A stretch of DNA of 64,000 nucleotides from Paracoccus cavernae (GTDB lineage Bacteria > Pseudomonadota > Alphaproteobacteria > Rhodobacterales > Rhodobacteraceae). Location of the stretch: NCBI GenBank assembly GCA_030410095.1, contig JAUFRC010000003.1, forward strand, positions 124,001 through 188,000. The letters run 5' to 3'. Position 1 is the stretch's first letter, and each line of letters starts with the position of its first letter. Shown piece by piece: positions 19,927-30,289 of this stretch. The notes beneath the pieces were generated by a model. That model was given only the letters and a program-made list of their open reading frames with translations, made no database searches and was not told the DNA's origin. Position numbers and translations under genes: made by a program.

Positions 19927-19947
19927 GGGCGACAGACTGCGAAAGAC

Positions 19948-19975
19948 AAACAGCCCCGCAATCGCGGGGCTGTTT
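19948..19975. terminator. Bidirectional terminator between gdx and cysNC
   Basis: AAACAGCCCCGC (19948-19959) and GCGGGGCTGTTT (19964-19975) form a perfect 12-base stem with loop AATC. The A- and T-ended arms allow it to work in both directions, for gdx on the plus strand and cysNC on the minus strand. Confidence 0.9.
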
Positions 19976-20024
19976 GCATTCAGGCGCAAAGCGTTTCGGG
20001 CGGAAGGCCGCCCGAAAGCTTTTC

Positions 20025-21962
20025 TTAACCGATTGCCGCGAGAATACGCTCGATCACGCGATCGGCGGCTTCTTCGGCGGAAAGCTCGACCGTATTGACG
20101 ACGATTTCGGCATCCTCGGGGGCTTCATAGGGGCTGTCGATACCGGTGAAGTTCTTCAACTGGCCGGCACGGGCCTTTTTATAAAGACCTTTGACATCGC
20201 GCTCTTCGGCAACCGCCAGCGGCGTGTCGACATAGACTTCGATGAATTCGCCGGCGGCCATCAGGTCGCGGACCATCTGGCGCTCCGAGCGGAAGGGCGA
20301 GATGAAGGCGGTCAGCACGATCAGACCGGCATCGGTCATCAGTTTCGCGACCTCGCCGACGCGGCGGACGTTCTCGACGCGGTCGGCATCGGTAAAGCCG
20401 AGATCGCGGTTGAGACCGTGACGCACGTTGTCGCCGTCAAGCAGGAACGTGTGCTTGCCCATCGCATGAAGCTTGCGCTCGACGATATTGGCGATGGTCG
20501 ATTTGCCCGAGCCCGAGAGGCCGGTGAACCAGACGGCTTTTGCCTGCTGGTTCTTTTGCGCGGCATGGGCGTCGCGGTCGACATCGGTGGTCTGCCAATG
20601 GATGTTCTGCGAGCGGCGCAGCGCAAAATGCAGCATGCCGGCGGCAATCGTCGCATTGGTCATGCGGTCGACAAGGATGAAACCGCCGAGATCGGGGTTC
20701 TCGGCATAGGCCTCGAAGGGGATCGGACGGTCGGTCGAGATATTGACGACGCCGATCGCATTCAGCGCCAGCGTTTTGGCGGCCGTATGTTCCAGCGTGT
20801 TGACGTTGACCTCGTATTTCGGCTGATTGACGGTCGCGGTGACGGTCTGGGTGCCGATTTTCAGAAGATAGGGGCGGCCCGGGAGCATCGCCTCTTCGGC
20901 CATCCAGACGACGGTCGCCTCGAACTGGTCGGCCACTTCGCAAGGATTGTCCGACTGCACGATGACATCGCCGCGCGAGCAGTCGATCTCGTCGTTGAAG
21001 GTCAGGGTGACCGACTGGCCGGCAACCGCCTTGTCGAGGTCGCCGTCGAAGGTCGTGATGGTTTTCACGGTCGTGGTCTTGCCCGAGGGCAGCACGCGGA
21101 TCGCATCGCCCGGACGCACCGTGCCCGCGCTGATCATGCCGGTGAAACCGCGGAAATCGAGGTTCGGCCGGTTGACCCATTGCACCGCCATGCGGAAGGG
21201 ATGTTCCTGCATTTCGGTGTCGTTGATCGGTGCGACCTCGAGATGGTTGATCAGGGTCGGGCCCTGATACCACGGCATCGCGGTGCTCGGCGTGACGATA
21301 TTGTCGCCCTTGAGGCCCGAAATCGGGATCGGCAGGAAGCTTTCCATGCCGATGCCTTTGGCGAAATTCGAATATTCCGAGACGATTTCATAGAAACGCT
21401 CGGCCGAATAATCGACCAGATCCATCTTGTTGATGGCCAGCACCACGTTGCGGATGCCCAGCAGCTTGACCAGATAGGAGTGGCGGCGGGTCTGGGTCAG
21501 AACGCCCTGACGCGCATCGATCAGGATGACGGCAAGGTCGGCGGTCGAGGCGCCGGTGACCATATTGCGGGTATATTGCTCGTGGCCGGGGGTGTCGGCC
21601 ACGATGAATTTGCGCTTGTCGGTCGCAAAGAAGCGGTAGGCCACATCGATGGTGATGCCCTGTTCGCGCTCTGCGGCGAGGCCGTCGACCAGCAGGGCGA
21701 AGTCGATGTCGCCGGCCTGGGTGCCGACGGTTTTGGAATCATGCTCGAGGCTCGCAAGCTGGTCCTCGAAGATCATCTTGCTGTCGTAGAGCAGGCGGCC
21801 GATCAGCGTCGATTTGCCGTCGTCGACCGAGCCGCAGGTGATGAAACGCAGCATGGTCTTGTGCTGGTGCTTAACCAGATAGGCATCGATGTCTTCGGCG
21901 ATCAGCGCTTCGGTGACGTAAACCGGCTCGTCGGTCTTGGTATCTTGGATATCGGCGCTCAT
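20025..21962 (-). CDS. cysNC: Bifunctional sulfate adenylyltransferase subunit 1 / adenylylsulfate kinase
   Basis: Intact 645-residue fusion. The N-terminal GTPase (CysN) has P-loop GSVDDGKST at residues 44-52, switch DTPG at 123-126 and the NKMD motif near 178-181. The C-terminal APS kinase (CysC) has P-loop GLSGSGKST at 481-489. With CysD it makes APS from sulfate and ATP, driven by GTP, and then phosphorylates APS to PAPS for assimilation or sulfation. Start ATG 21962 overlaps the cysD stop (ATGA), so the operon is cysD-cysNC. It is one of the few long genes in the window free of frame breaks. Confidence 0.96.
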   Translation of the reverse strand: MSADIQDTKTDEPVYVTEALIAEDIDAYLVKHQHKTMLRFITCGSVDDGKSTLIGRLLYDSKMIFEDQLASLEHDSKTVGTQAGDIDFALLVDGLAAEREQGITIDVAYRFFATDKRKFIVADTPGHEQYTRNMVTGASTADLAVILIDARQGVLTQTRRHSYLVKLLGIRNVVLAINKMDLVDYSAERFYEIVSEYSNFAKGIGMESFLPIPISGLKGDNIVTPSTAMPWYQGPTLINHLEVAPINDTEMQEHPFRMAVQWVNRPNLDFRGFTGMISAGTVRPGDAIRVLPSGKTTTVKTITTFDGDLDKAVAGQSVTLTFNDEIDCSRGDVIVQSDNPCEVADQFEATVVWMAEEAMLPGRPYLLKIGTQTVTATVNQPKYEVNVNTLEHTAAKTLALNAIGVVNISTDRPIPFEAYAENPDLGGFILVDRMTNATIAAGMLHFALRRSQNIHWQTTDVDRDAHAAQKNQQAKAVWFTGLSGSGKSTIANIVERKLHAMGKHTFLLDGDNVRHGLNRDLGFTDADRVENVRRVGEVAKLMTDAGLIVLTAFISPFRSERQMVRDLMAAGEFIEVYVDTPLAVAEERDVKGLYKKARAGQLKNFTGIDSPYEAPEDAEIVVNTVELSAEEAADRVIERILAAIG

Positions 21963-22897
21963 CAGAAGTAGCCTTCCTGTTTCTTCTTCTCCATCGAGGC
22001 GGCCTGATCCTTGTCGATGGCCCGGCCCTGACGCTCGGATGTGGTGGTCAGGAGCATTTCCTGAATGATCTCGGGCAGTGTGCGCGCCTCGGATTCGACG
22101 GCGCCGGTCAGCGGGTAGCAGCCCAGAGTGCGGAAACGGACCGAGCGCATCTCGGGCGTTTCGCCTTCCCTGAGCGGGAAGCGGTCGTCATCGACCATGA
22201 TCAGCAGGCCGTCGCGTTCGACCACCGGACGCTTCTCCGAGAAATAGAGCGGCACGATGTCGATGTTTTCGAGGTGGATGTACTGCCAGATGTCGAGCTC
22301 GGTCCAGTTCGACAGCGGGAAGACGCGGATCGATTCACCCTTGGCTTTGCGGGTGTTGTAGAGCTTCCACAGCTCGGGGCGCTGGTTTTTCGGGTCCCAG
22401 CGGTGGTTGGCCGAGCGGAACGAGAAGATGCGCTCTTTGGCGCGCGATTTTTCCTCGTCGCGGCGTGCGCCGCCGAAGGCCACGTCGAAATTGTATTTCG
22501 TCAGCGCCTGTTTCAGACCCTCGGTCTTCCACATGTCGGTATGCAGGCTGCCGTGATCGAAAGGGTTGATGCCCTTTTCCAGGGCCTCGGGGTTCTGATA
22601 GACCAGCAGCTCCATTCCGGCGGCTTTCGCGGCGCGGTCGCGCAGCTCGTACATGGCCTTGAATTTCCAGGTCGTATCGACATGGAGAAGCGGGAAGGGC
22701 GGCGGCGCGGGATAAAAGGCCTTGCGCGCCAGATGCAGCATGCAGGCCAGATCCTTGCCCACCGAGTAAAGCATCACGGGGTTTTCGGCATTGGCCACAA
22801 CCTCGCGCATGATGTGGATGCTTTCCGCCTCGAGACGCTGGAGATGGGTGAGCGAGGTCGGGCTCGGTCGGCTGTCGGTGGCTGGTTTGCTCGTCAT
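21962..22897 (-). CDS. cysD: Sulfate adenylyltransferase subunit 2
   Basis: Intact gene of 311 residues from ATG 22897 (MTSKPATD), preferred over ATG 22903 because AAGAGAG then sits about nine bases upstream. CysD is the PAPS-reductase-like catalytic subunit. The pyrophosphate loop reads YSVGKDLACMLHLA near residue 47, where the family usually has SxGKDSxVMLHL, a local deviation worth noting. Other landmarks are PLLHVDTTWKF, the GGARRDEEKSRAKERIFSF stretch and the C-terminal LGCYPLTGA. It works with CysN to form APS from sulfate and ATP in the cytoplasm. Confidence 0.95.
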   Translation of the reverse strand: MTSKPATDSRPSPTSLTHLQRLEAESIHIMREVVANAENPVMLYSVGKDLACMLHLARKAFYPAPPPFPLLHVDTTWKFKAMYELRDRAAKAAGMELLVYQNPEALEKGINPFDHGSLHTDMWKTEGLKQALTKYNFDVAFGGARRDEEKSRAKERIFSFRSANHRWDPKNQRPELWKLYNTRKAKGESIRVFPLSNWTELDIWQYIHLENIDIVPLYFSEKRPVVERDGLLIMVDDDRFPLREGETPEMRSVRFRTLGCYPLTGAVESEARTLPEIIQEMLLTTTSERQGRAIDKDQAASMEKKKQEGYF

Positions 22898-22942
22898 TAG
22901 CATAAACTCTCTTGGCGAAAGGCGCGCGGGATGAGTTCGCAC

Positions 22943-23643
22943 GTCGGCGGTCGTTGGAGCCGCTATCCCTCTTTAGAGGGGAGTGCAACTCAAGAATGGG
23001 TCCATTCCGTCATTCCGGTCGGGAATGGTGCATCCCCCGTGAACGGCAGGATGATATTCAGCATCAGCTGCGGAATGGGGAAATAATTTGCCCGTTTTTG
23101 CGGGGGATCGGCGGGGCGGGGCAAGGCGGGATATCGGCATGGGCAGGGCTCGGGACAGTCGGATAAAGCGGCGGCGCGAGGGGCGGCCTGAAAGGATCGG
23201 AACAAAGCTTCGGGAAAGCGGAAACAGGGAAGCGGCCCTGAAGGGGCGGGCCGCGGAGAAAAACGGGAGCAGGACAAGAAGGTGACGTGAAAACCTGATC
23301 TTAGCGCTTTTCACCCTCCGCTGCCAAGGGGCCGCGGTACGTCGATCGGGGCAGCGGGTGCAGGCAGGCGCCGTCGCAAAGCGCGCGATGCGGCCCGGGG
23401 TTGTGCCTTGTGGGCTGGCTCGCCTTTGCGGGCGGGTGCCGCAGGGTCGGGCGGGCGCGAAAGGACGGGGGCGGGGATCAGGGTCGCGGAGGTTTTGGCG
23501 CGCAGGTCGCGGCTGCTTGCGGCGCGTGGTTTTCGGTCGCCAGAATGCGCGGCTTCGGGGCGTGACCCGCGCGGCAGTCGGGCTGTTCTGGGGCCCTGGT
23601 CGGGCGGAGGGATCGGGCGGGATTGCCGCCCGACCGATGGTGC
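22943..23643. other. Non-coding stretch upstream of cysD, no gene recognised
   Basis: About 700 bases of very G-rich sequence (plus strand) with overlapping open frames of arginine- and proline-rich composition and no recognisable domain, so I call no gene. CCCTC/GAGGG with loop TTTA near 22966 and a repeated GGAATGG-like word near 22990-23075 are visible. TCGGGCGG (23613-23620) with CCGCCCGA (23626-23633) forms a hairpin just after the end of the minus-strand gene at 23644 and may terminate it. Confidence 0.5.
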
Positions 23644-25289
23644 TCAGGAGGCGAATTTGCCGTGCGGGATGATCGGTGCCTTGAATGTCTCGGCCGAGGC
23701 GCGGCCCCAGCGGCTGATCCATTCGCGCAGCTCGGGGATCTCGCTGCCTTCGATCAAAAAGCCGGTGGGCAGATGCGGATAGGCCTCGTTTCCGTCAAGG
23801 AAGGTGCCGTCCTTCTGGCGGAACATGAAGTGGTAGGGCAGGAATTCGCTTGGCGTATCGAGCCCCGCAGCCCCCGCGATCTCGCCCAAAGCATGCAGCG
23901 TATTGCGGTGGAAACGCGCGACGCGGTCGCTTTTGTCGCCGACATCGATGGCGCGCTGACGAAGGGGTCTTGCGTGGCGATCCCCACGGGGCATTTGTTG
24001 GTGTGACAGGATTGCGCCTGAATGCAGCCGACCGCGAACATGAAGCCACGTGCCGAGTTGCACCAATCCGCGCCCAGAGCCAGCGCGCGGGCAATGTCGA
24101 ATGCGCTGGTGATCTTGCCGGCGGCACCGACGCGGATCTGGTCGCGAATGCCGGCACCGCGCAGCGTGTTATGGACGAAATAGAGCCCTTCGAGCATCGG
24201 CATGCCGACATGGTTGGCAAATTCCAGCGGTGCCGAGCCGGTACCGCCCTCCGCCCCGTCGACCACGATGAAATCGGGCAGAATGCCGGTCGAAAGCATC
24301 GCCTTGACCATGCACATGAATTCGCGCCTGTGCCCGATACAGAGCTTGAAACCGACGGGCTTGCCCTCGGACAAAGCGCGCAATTCGCCAAGGAAACGCA
24401 TCATCCCCTCGGGCGTCGAAAAGCTGCTGTGCGAGGGGCGAGATGCAGTCCTCGCCCATGGGAATGCCGCGCGCCTCGGCGATTTCCTTGCTGATTTTCG
24501 CCGCGGGCAACATGCCGCCATGACCGGGTTTCGCGCCCTGGCTGAGCTTCAGCTCGATCAGTTTGATCTGGGGGTCGGCGGCCTGAAGGCGGAACTTCTC
24601 GGGGTCGAAACTGCCGTCGGCTTTGCGGCAGCCGAAATAGCCCGACGCCACCTGATAGATCAGGTCGCCGCCGCTTTCGCGGTGATAGCGGCTGATCCGC
24701 CCTCGCCGGTATCATGGGCGAAGCCGCCCTTCTTCGCGCCGCGGTTCAGCGCCGCGATCGCATTGCCCGACAGCGCGCCGAAGCTCATGGCGGAGATGTT
24801 GTAGAGCGAGGCATCATAGGGCTGGCGGCATTCCGGCCCGCCGATCGGGATGCGGAAATCGGTATCGGTGATGATCTTGGGCGCGACCGAATGTGTCACC
24901 CATGAATAGCCCGCTTCATAGACCTTTTCGGATGTGCCGAAGGGGCGCTTGTCCTCGGCGCCTTTGGCGCGTTGGTAGACGAGGCTGCGCGCCTCGCGGC
25001 TGAAGGGCAGCTCGTCATTGTCGCTTTCGATGAGATATTGCCGGATCTCGGGTCGGATGCTTTCCAGAAGGAAGCGGATATGGCCGATGATGGGATAGTT
25101 GCGCAAAACCGCATGGTGGCGCTGGGTCAGGTCATGGATGCCGAGCGCCGTCAGCAGGCCGAAAATGACCAGAAAAGCCAGTGCCGCCTGATGACCCGCT
25201 ACCGCCATGACCGCGGCGGCAAACAGGCCGAAAATCGTGCAGCCCAAAATCGTGTAGCGTGCATATTGTGTCGACGTGAGAACCTTCAA
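23644..25289 (-). CDS. Membrane-anchored FMN-binding glutamate synthase family protein (four bases missing)
   Basis: About 549 residues after repair (one base near 24690, two in the C-run near 24432, one near 23965). The probable start is TTG 25289 behind AAAGGA. Two hydrophobic helices come first (ILGCTIFGLFAAAVMAVAG and AALAFLVIFGLLTALGI, residues about 14-55). The glutamate-synthase central-like domain follows: AMSFGALSG, PGHGGMLP, FMN-site GAEGGTGSAP, and a 3Fe-4S cysteine cluster in CIQAQSCHTNKCPVG. This is the stand-alone GltB2-like family without the glutaminase domain. Its reaction is not well established; an amine- or glutamate-related oxidoreductase at the membrane is likely. Confidence 0.85.
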
Positions 25290-25518
25290 GACCCTGTTCC
25301 TTTGGTACCTTGCGCGTGCGGTCGGGGAGGACCCGCCGCCCCCTATAGCCGAGATCGCGCGCATTGGTTACGACAAGCTAGCCGCTTTCGGTGAACTTCC
25401 TGTTAACGCCGCGCCGCAAATTCGTGAGCCGTGCCATAAAGGCCGCGGCCGCGGGCATCTGTACTTCGCGCGGCGGGCGTGGCTTAGATGGCGCTCCATC
25501 CCACTTCCGGAGCAGGAC

Positions 25519-25985
25519 ATGCCGCGCAGGCCTTGGACCAGATCGACCGCAAAATTCTCGAGCAATTGCAAAGGGACAGCAAACTGAGCAATGTCGAGCT
25601 GTCGAACCGCGTGGGCCTGTCGCCCTCGCCCTGCCTTGCGCGCGTCAAGCAGCTGGAAGCGGACGGGATCGTGCGGGGCTATGTCGCGCTTCTGGATCCG
25701 GCGGCGGTCGATCTTTCGATCAGCGTCTTCATCCATGTCACGCTGGAAAAGCAGGTCGAGCGCGCGCTTTCGACTTTCGAGCAAAAGATGAACGCCTTTC
25801 CCGAGGTCATGGAATGTTATCTCATGACCGGCGACAGCGACTATCTGGTGCGCCTCGTCGTGCCCGATCTGGCGGCCTTGCAGGATTTCATCGTCAAGGA
25901 GCTGACGACCATCCCCGGCATTGCCAACATCAAGTCGAGCTTTGCGCTCAAACAGGTCAAATACAAGACGGCGCTGCCGGTCTGA
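25519..25985 (+). CDS. Lrp/AsnC family transcriptional regulator
   Basis: Leucine-responsive type regulator. The uninterrupted frame begins at ATG 25488 (165 residues) but has no ribosome site there. ATG 25519 has GGAG eight bases upstream and reads MPRRP; with one base restored near 25531 it joins LDQIDRKILEQLQRDS to give 155 residues, the usual family size, so I prefer it. The winged helix (LSNVELSNRVGLSPSPCLARV, split here over residues about 22-42) is followed by the RAM effector domain (VMECYLMTGDSDYLVRLVV). It probably controls a nearby gene, perhaps the divergent FMN glutamate-synthase-like gene. Confidence 0.85.
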
Positions 25986-26194
25986 AAACGGCGCGCGGCC
26001 TGCGCCAAAGTCTTATTTGCCCGATTGGCGTGATTTGCCTGTGAATTGTTTGCGCCGGAAGTTTCGGCGTTTTGTGCTGATTCTGTGAGATAAATCAGCA
26101 GGACATGCTGCAAGGTTGGCATATTGCCGGATCAACGGCACCATATTCCGCGCGACCCCCGATATGCTGGCCTGACGTCAATTGGGGGAAGATT

Positions 26195-28869
26195 ATGTCG
26201 CAGCTCGAGCCGCAGGCCTTTGGAATGGTCGATCCGGATCCGGTGGAAACGCAGGAATGGACCGAGGCGCTTTCGGCGGTTGCATCCGCCTCGGGCAGCG
26301 AGCGCGCGCAATTCCTGCTGCGCCAGCTCGAGGGCGTGGCACGCGACAACGGCGTCTTCCTGCACGGCCAGCCCTATTCGGCCTATCGCAACACCATCCC
26401 GTGGCCCAGCAGGGCGCCTATCCCGGCGATCTCGCCATGGAGGAGCGGCTGACCGCGATCATGCGCTGGAACGCTTTGGCGATGGTCGTTCGCGCGAACC
26501 GCGCCTATGGCGAGCTTGGCGGCCATATCGCGAGCTATGCCAGCGCGGCCGAGATTTTCGAGATGGGCTTCAACCATTTCTTCCGCGCCAAAACGCCGGA
26601 ATTCGGCGGCGATCTGGTCTATTTCCAGCCCCATTCCGCCCCCGGCGTCTATGCCCGCGCCTTCCTTGAAGGGCGTCTGTCGGAAGAGCAGATGAACAAT
26701 TACCGTCAGGAAACCGGCGGCAACGGGCTGTGCTCCTATCCCCATCCGTGGCTCATGCCCGATTTCTGGCAATTCCCCACCGGCTCGATGGGTCTCGGCC
26801 CGATCAGCGCCATCTATCAGGCGCGCTACATGCGTTACCTCGAGGGCCGCGGCCTTGCCGATACGGCGGGCCGTCACGTCTGGGGGTATTTGGTGATGGA
26901 GAAATGGACGAGCCCGAGTCCATTGCCGGCCTGACTTTGGCCGCGCGGGAAAACCTCGACAACCTGACTTTCATCGTGAACTGCAACCTGCAGCGTCTGG
27001 ACGGGCCGGTGCGCGGCAACGGCCAGATCATCCAGGAGCTGGAAAGCCTGTTCATCGGCGCGGGCTGGAATGTGATCAAGGTGCTTTGGGGCTCGGAGTG
27101 GGACGGGCTGTTTGCCCGCGACAAGGATCTGGTCCTGCTGCGCCGCTTTGCCGAGACTGTGGACGGGCAATATCAGGATCTGGGCAGCAAGGACGGCGAT
27201 TACAACCGCGCGAAATTCTTTGATACCGACCCCGCGACCCGCGATCTCGTCGCCCATATGACCGATGCCGAGATCCATGCGCTCAAGCGTGGCGGCCATG
27301 ACTTCCGCAAGCTTTACGCGGCTTTCGCGGCGGCCAAGGCGCATAAGGGACGCCCGACGGTGATCCTCGCCAAGACCAAGAAGGGCTACGGCATGGGCAA
27401 TGCCGGCGAAAGCCGCATGACCGCGCATCAGTCGAAAAAGCTGGATATGGAGGCTTTGGTCGCCTTCCGCGACCGCTTCGATCTGCCGCTGTCCGAGGCC
27501 GATCTCGAGGCGCTGAAATTCTATCGTCCCGCGGACGACAGCCCCGAGATGACCTATCTGCGGACCCGCCGCGAGGGCTTGGGGGCGCTCTGCCCGCTCG
27601 CCATCAGGGCGGGGCGGCCATTCCGCGGTGCCCGCGCTGGCAAGCTACGGCAAATTCGCGACCCAAGCCGAGGGGCGCGAGATGTCCACCACGATGGCGG
27701 CTGTTCGCATGATGGGCGGGCTGTTGAAGGACAAGGCTTTCGGGCCGCGCATCGTGCCGATTGTCGCCGACGAGGCGCGCACCTTCGGCATGGACAACCT
27801 CTTCCGTCAGGTCGGGATCTATGCCCCAAGGGCCAGCTTTACGAGCCCGAGGATGCTGGCTCGATGATGTTTTACAAAGAGGCCAAGGACGGCCAACTGC
27901 TGGAAGAAGGCATTACCGAGGCCGGCGCGATTTCAAGCTGGGCTGCGGCGGCGACATCCTACAGTGTCCATGACACGCCGGTTCTGCCCTTCTATATCTA
28001 TTACTCGATGTTCGGTTTCCAGCGGATCGGCGATCTGATCTGGGCGGCGGCCGACCAGCGCGCGCGCGGCTTTTTGTTGGGCGCGACGGCGGGGCGGACC
28101 ACGCTTTCGGGCGAAGGGCTCCAGCATCAGGACGGCACCAGCCATGTCATCGCGGCGACGATCCCGAATTGCCGCGCCTATGATCCGGCCTTTGCATCCG
28201 AACTGGCGGTGATCATGGATCACGGCATGCGCCGCATGATCGACGAGCAGGCCGACGAATTCTACTACGTCACCGTCATGAACGAGAACTACGCGCAGCC
28301 GAACCTGCCCGAGGGCCGCGAAAGCGACATCATCAAGGGCTTTACCATTTCGGCACGCGCGGCGACGACAAGGCCGAGACCCGCGTGCGTCTGCTTGGCT
28401 CGGGCACGATCATGCAACAGGTCATTGCGGCGGCGGATCTTCTGGCCGCGCGTTTCGGGATCGCGAGCGACATCTATAGCGCGACCAGCTTTACCGAACT
28501 GGCCCGCGAGGCCCGCGAAATCGAGCGCGAGAACCGGCTTTGCGCCCATGACGAGCCGCGCATCAGCCATGCCGCGCGCCTGCTTTCGGGCCGGATGCCG
28601 GTGGTGGCCGCGACCGATTACGTCCGCGCGCTGCCTCAGATGATCGCGCCCTATCTCGATGCGCGGATGGTTGCTTTGGGCACCGACGGTTTCGGGCGCA
28701 GCGATACCCGCACCGCGCTTCGTGCCTTCTTCGAGGTCGATCCGCAAAGCATCGCTTTGGCCGCGATCGACGCCCTCGTGCGTGACGGCCATCTGCCGCG
28801 CGACATCCAGCGCGAGGCCATCGCGGCCTTTGGTCTGGACGCGCAAAGCCCAGCCCCTGGACCGTGTAA
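26195..28869 (+). CDS. aceE: Pyruvate dehydrogenase E1, homodimeric type (seven bases missing)
   Basis: About 893 residues after repair, the AceE length. The start is ATG 26195 (MSQLEPQAFGM). Missing bases fall near 26402, 26893, 27582, 27604, 27826, 28350 and 28851. After the last repair the protein ends SPSPWTV at TAA 28867. The thiamine diphosphate motif reads GDGEMDEPES...NLTFIVNCN (around residue 235), and RLDGPVRGNG and GEGLQHQDGTSH are AceE-specific. It decarboxylates pyruvate and acetylates the lipoyl arm of AceF. Most alphaproteobacteria use the heterodimeric PdhAB instead, so this enzyme is a useful lineage clue. aceF follows 13 bases downstream. Confidence 0.95.
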
Positions 28870-28882
28870 GGAGGCCCCGACA

Positions 28883-30212
28883 ATGACCATGCTGACAAAG
28901 ATTGCAGTGCCGGATCTGGGCGAGTTCAAGAATGTGCCGATCGTCGATATTCCGGTGGCGGTGGGCGACGAAATCGCGATCGGCGATACGCTGATCGTGG
29001 TGGAATCCGACAAGGCGACGCTGGACGTGCCGAGCGATTTCGCGGGGGTGGTGACATCGATCCTCGTGGCGCTTGGCGACAAGGTGAGCCAGGGCTCGAT
29101 CCTCGCCGAGATCCGCATGGAGGCGGGGCTGCCGCGCCCGCCCAGCCTGCCGCGCCCGAAGTGGAGGCGGCAGAGGTTGCGCCGCCTGCATCCACAGCGC
29201 CCGCACCTGTCGCGCCGGTTCCGGCGGCGCTGCCCGTCGCGGCGCCCGCGACGGTCACCGCTCAGGCGCCGGTTCAACCTGTAGCGGGCGGCTCGCCGTT
29301 CCCGCCCCATGCCTCGCCCTCGGTGCGCAAATATGCGCGCGAGCTGGGGTCGATCTGGCGGGGATCGGCGGGACCGGTCCCAAGGGCCGCATCTCGCGCG
29401 AGGATGTGCAGGGCGCGGTCAAGGCCGCGATCGCTGCAGCCAAAGCGGCACCTGCCGCGTCGGGCGGGGGCCTCGGGTTCGATCTTCCGCCTTGGCCGCA
29501 GGTCGATTTCGCGAAATTCGGCGAGATCGAGCGGGTCTCCTTGTCGCGCATCACCCGCATCTCTGGTCCGGCTTTGGCGCGCAATGCGATCATGATCCCG
29601 CATGTGACCAATTTCGACGAGGCCGATGTCACCGATCTTGAAGCGTTCCGCAAAACCCTCAATGCCGAGGCGGCAAACGGGGGCGCGGGCAAGCTGTCGC
29701 TGCTGCCTTTCGTGGTCAAGGCGGCGGTCGCCGCGCTCAAGACCTATCCCGCCTTCAACGCCTCGCTGGATGGTGGCGAGATGGTGCTCAAGCATTACTG
29801 GAACATCGGGGTCGCGGCGGATACGCCCGACGGGCTGGTCGTGCCGGTGATCAAAGGGGCGGACCGCAAGGGCATCCGCGAGATCGCCTCGGAAATGGCG
29901 GATCTGGCCGCCGATGCGCGGGCGGGGCGGCTGCATCCGACGGATATGCAGGGCGCGAGCTTTACGATTTCTTCGCTCGGGGGGATTGGCGGCACGAATT
30001 TCACGCCGATCATCAATGCGCCGGAGGTCGCGATCTTGGGCATGACGCGGGCGGCGATCAAGCCGGTCTGGGACGGGCAGGGCTTCGCGCCGCGCCTCAT
30101 CCAGCCTTTGTCGCTGTCCTGGGACCACCGTGCTGTGGACGGGGTGGCGGCGGCGAAATTCCTTGGCGTGGTCGGGAAGATGCTGGGTGATTTCCGCCGC
30201 ATCACCTTGTGA
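28883..30212 (+). CDS. aceF: Dihydrolipoyllysine acetyltransferase, PDH E2 (two frame breaks)
   Basis: About 443 residues. ATG 28883 follows AAGGAGG that overlaps the aceE stop. A single lipoyl domain (residues about 1-80) carries the modified lysine in VESDKATLDVPS. An Ala/Pro linker follows, then a short E1/E3-binding domain (ASPSVRKYARELG), and the catalytic domain ending in the active-site motif SLSWDHRAVDG near residue 420. Frame breaks lie near 29130 and 29352. It transfers acetyl from lipoyl to CoA. AceF proteins often have two or three lipoyl domains; one is seen here. No lpd (E3) gene follows, so E3 must be encoded elsewhere. Confidence 0.94.
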
Positions 30213-30259
30213 GGCGGGGGCCGCGCGCAAGCGCCTTCGGGTGAAGCCGTCGGGTGAAA

Positions 30260-30285
30260 AAGGGCTGCGGGAAACCGCAGCCCTT
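30260..30285. terminator. Terminator between aceF and the convergent reductase gene
   Basis: AAGGGCTGCGG (30260-30270) and CCGCAGCCCTT (30275-30285) form a perfect 11-base stem with a GAAA loop. On the minus strand it is followed by a run of T (30260-30257), making it a strong terminator for the reductase. It may also stop aceEF transcripts. Confidence 0.85.
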
Positions 30286-30289
30286 CGCG

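Noticed and set aside
19440..21971. Very long plus-strand open frame across cysNC
   Set aside because: It is the antisense shadow of the intact cysNC gene, caused by high GC and codon bias. Its translation is Asp/Arg/Gly-rich with no domain.
22973..23722. Minus-strand open frame of about 249 codons between cysD and the glutamate-synthase-like gene
   Set aside because: Arg/Pro-rich, no start signal and no recognisable domain; it overlaps the end of the next gene. It is treated as GC-driven chance.
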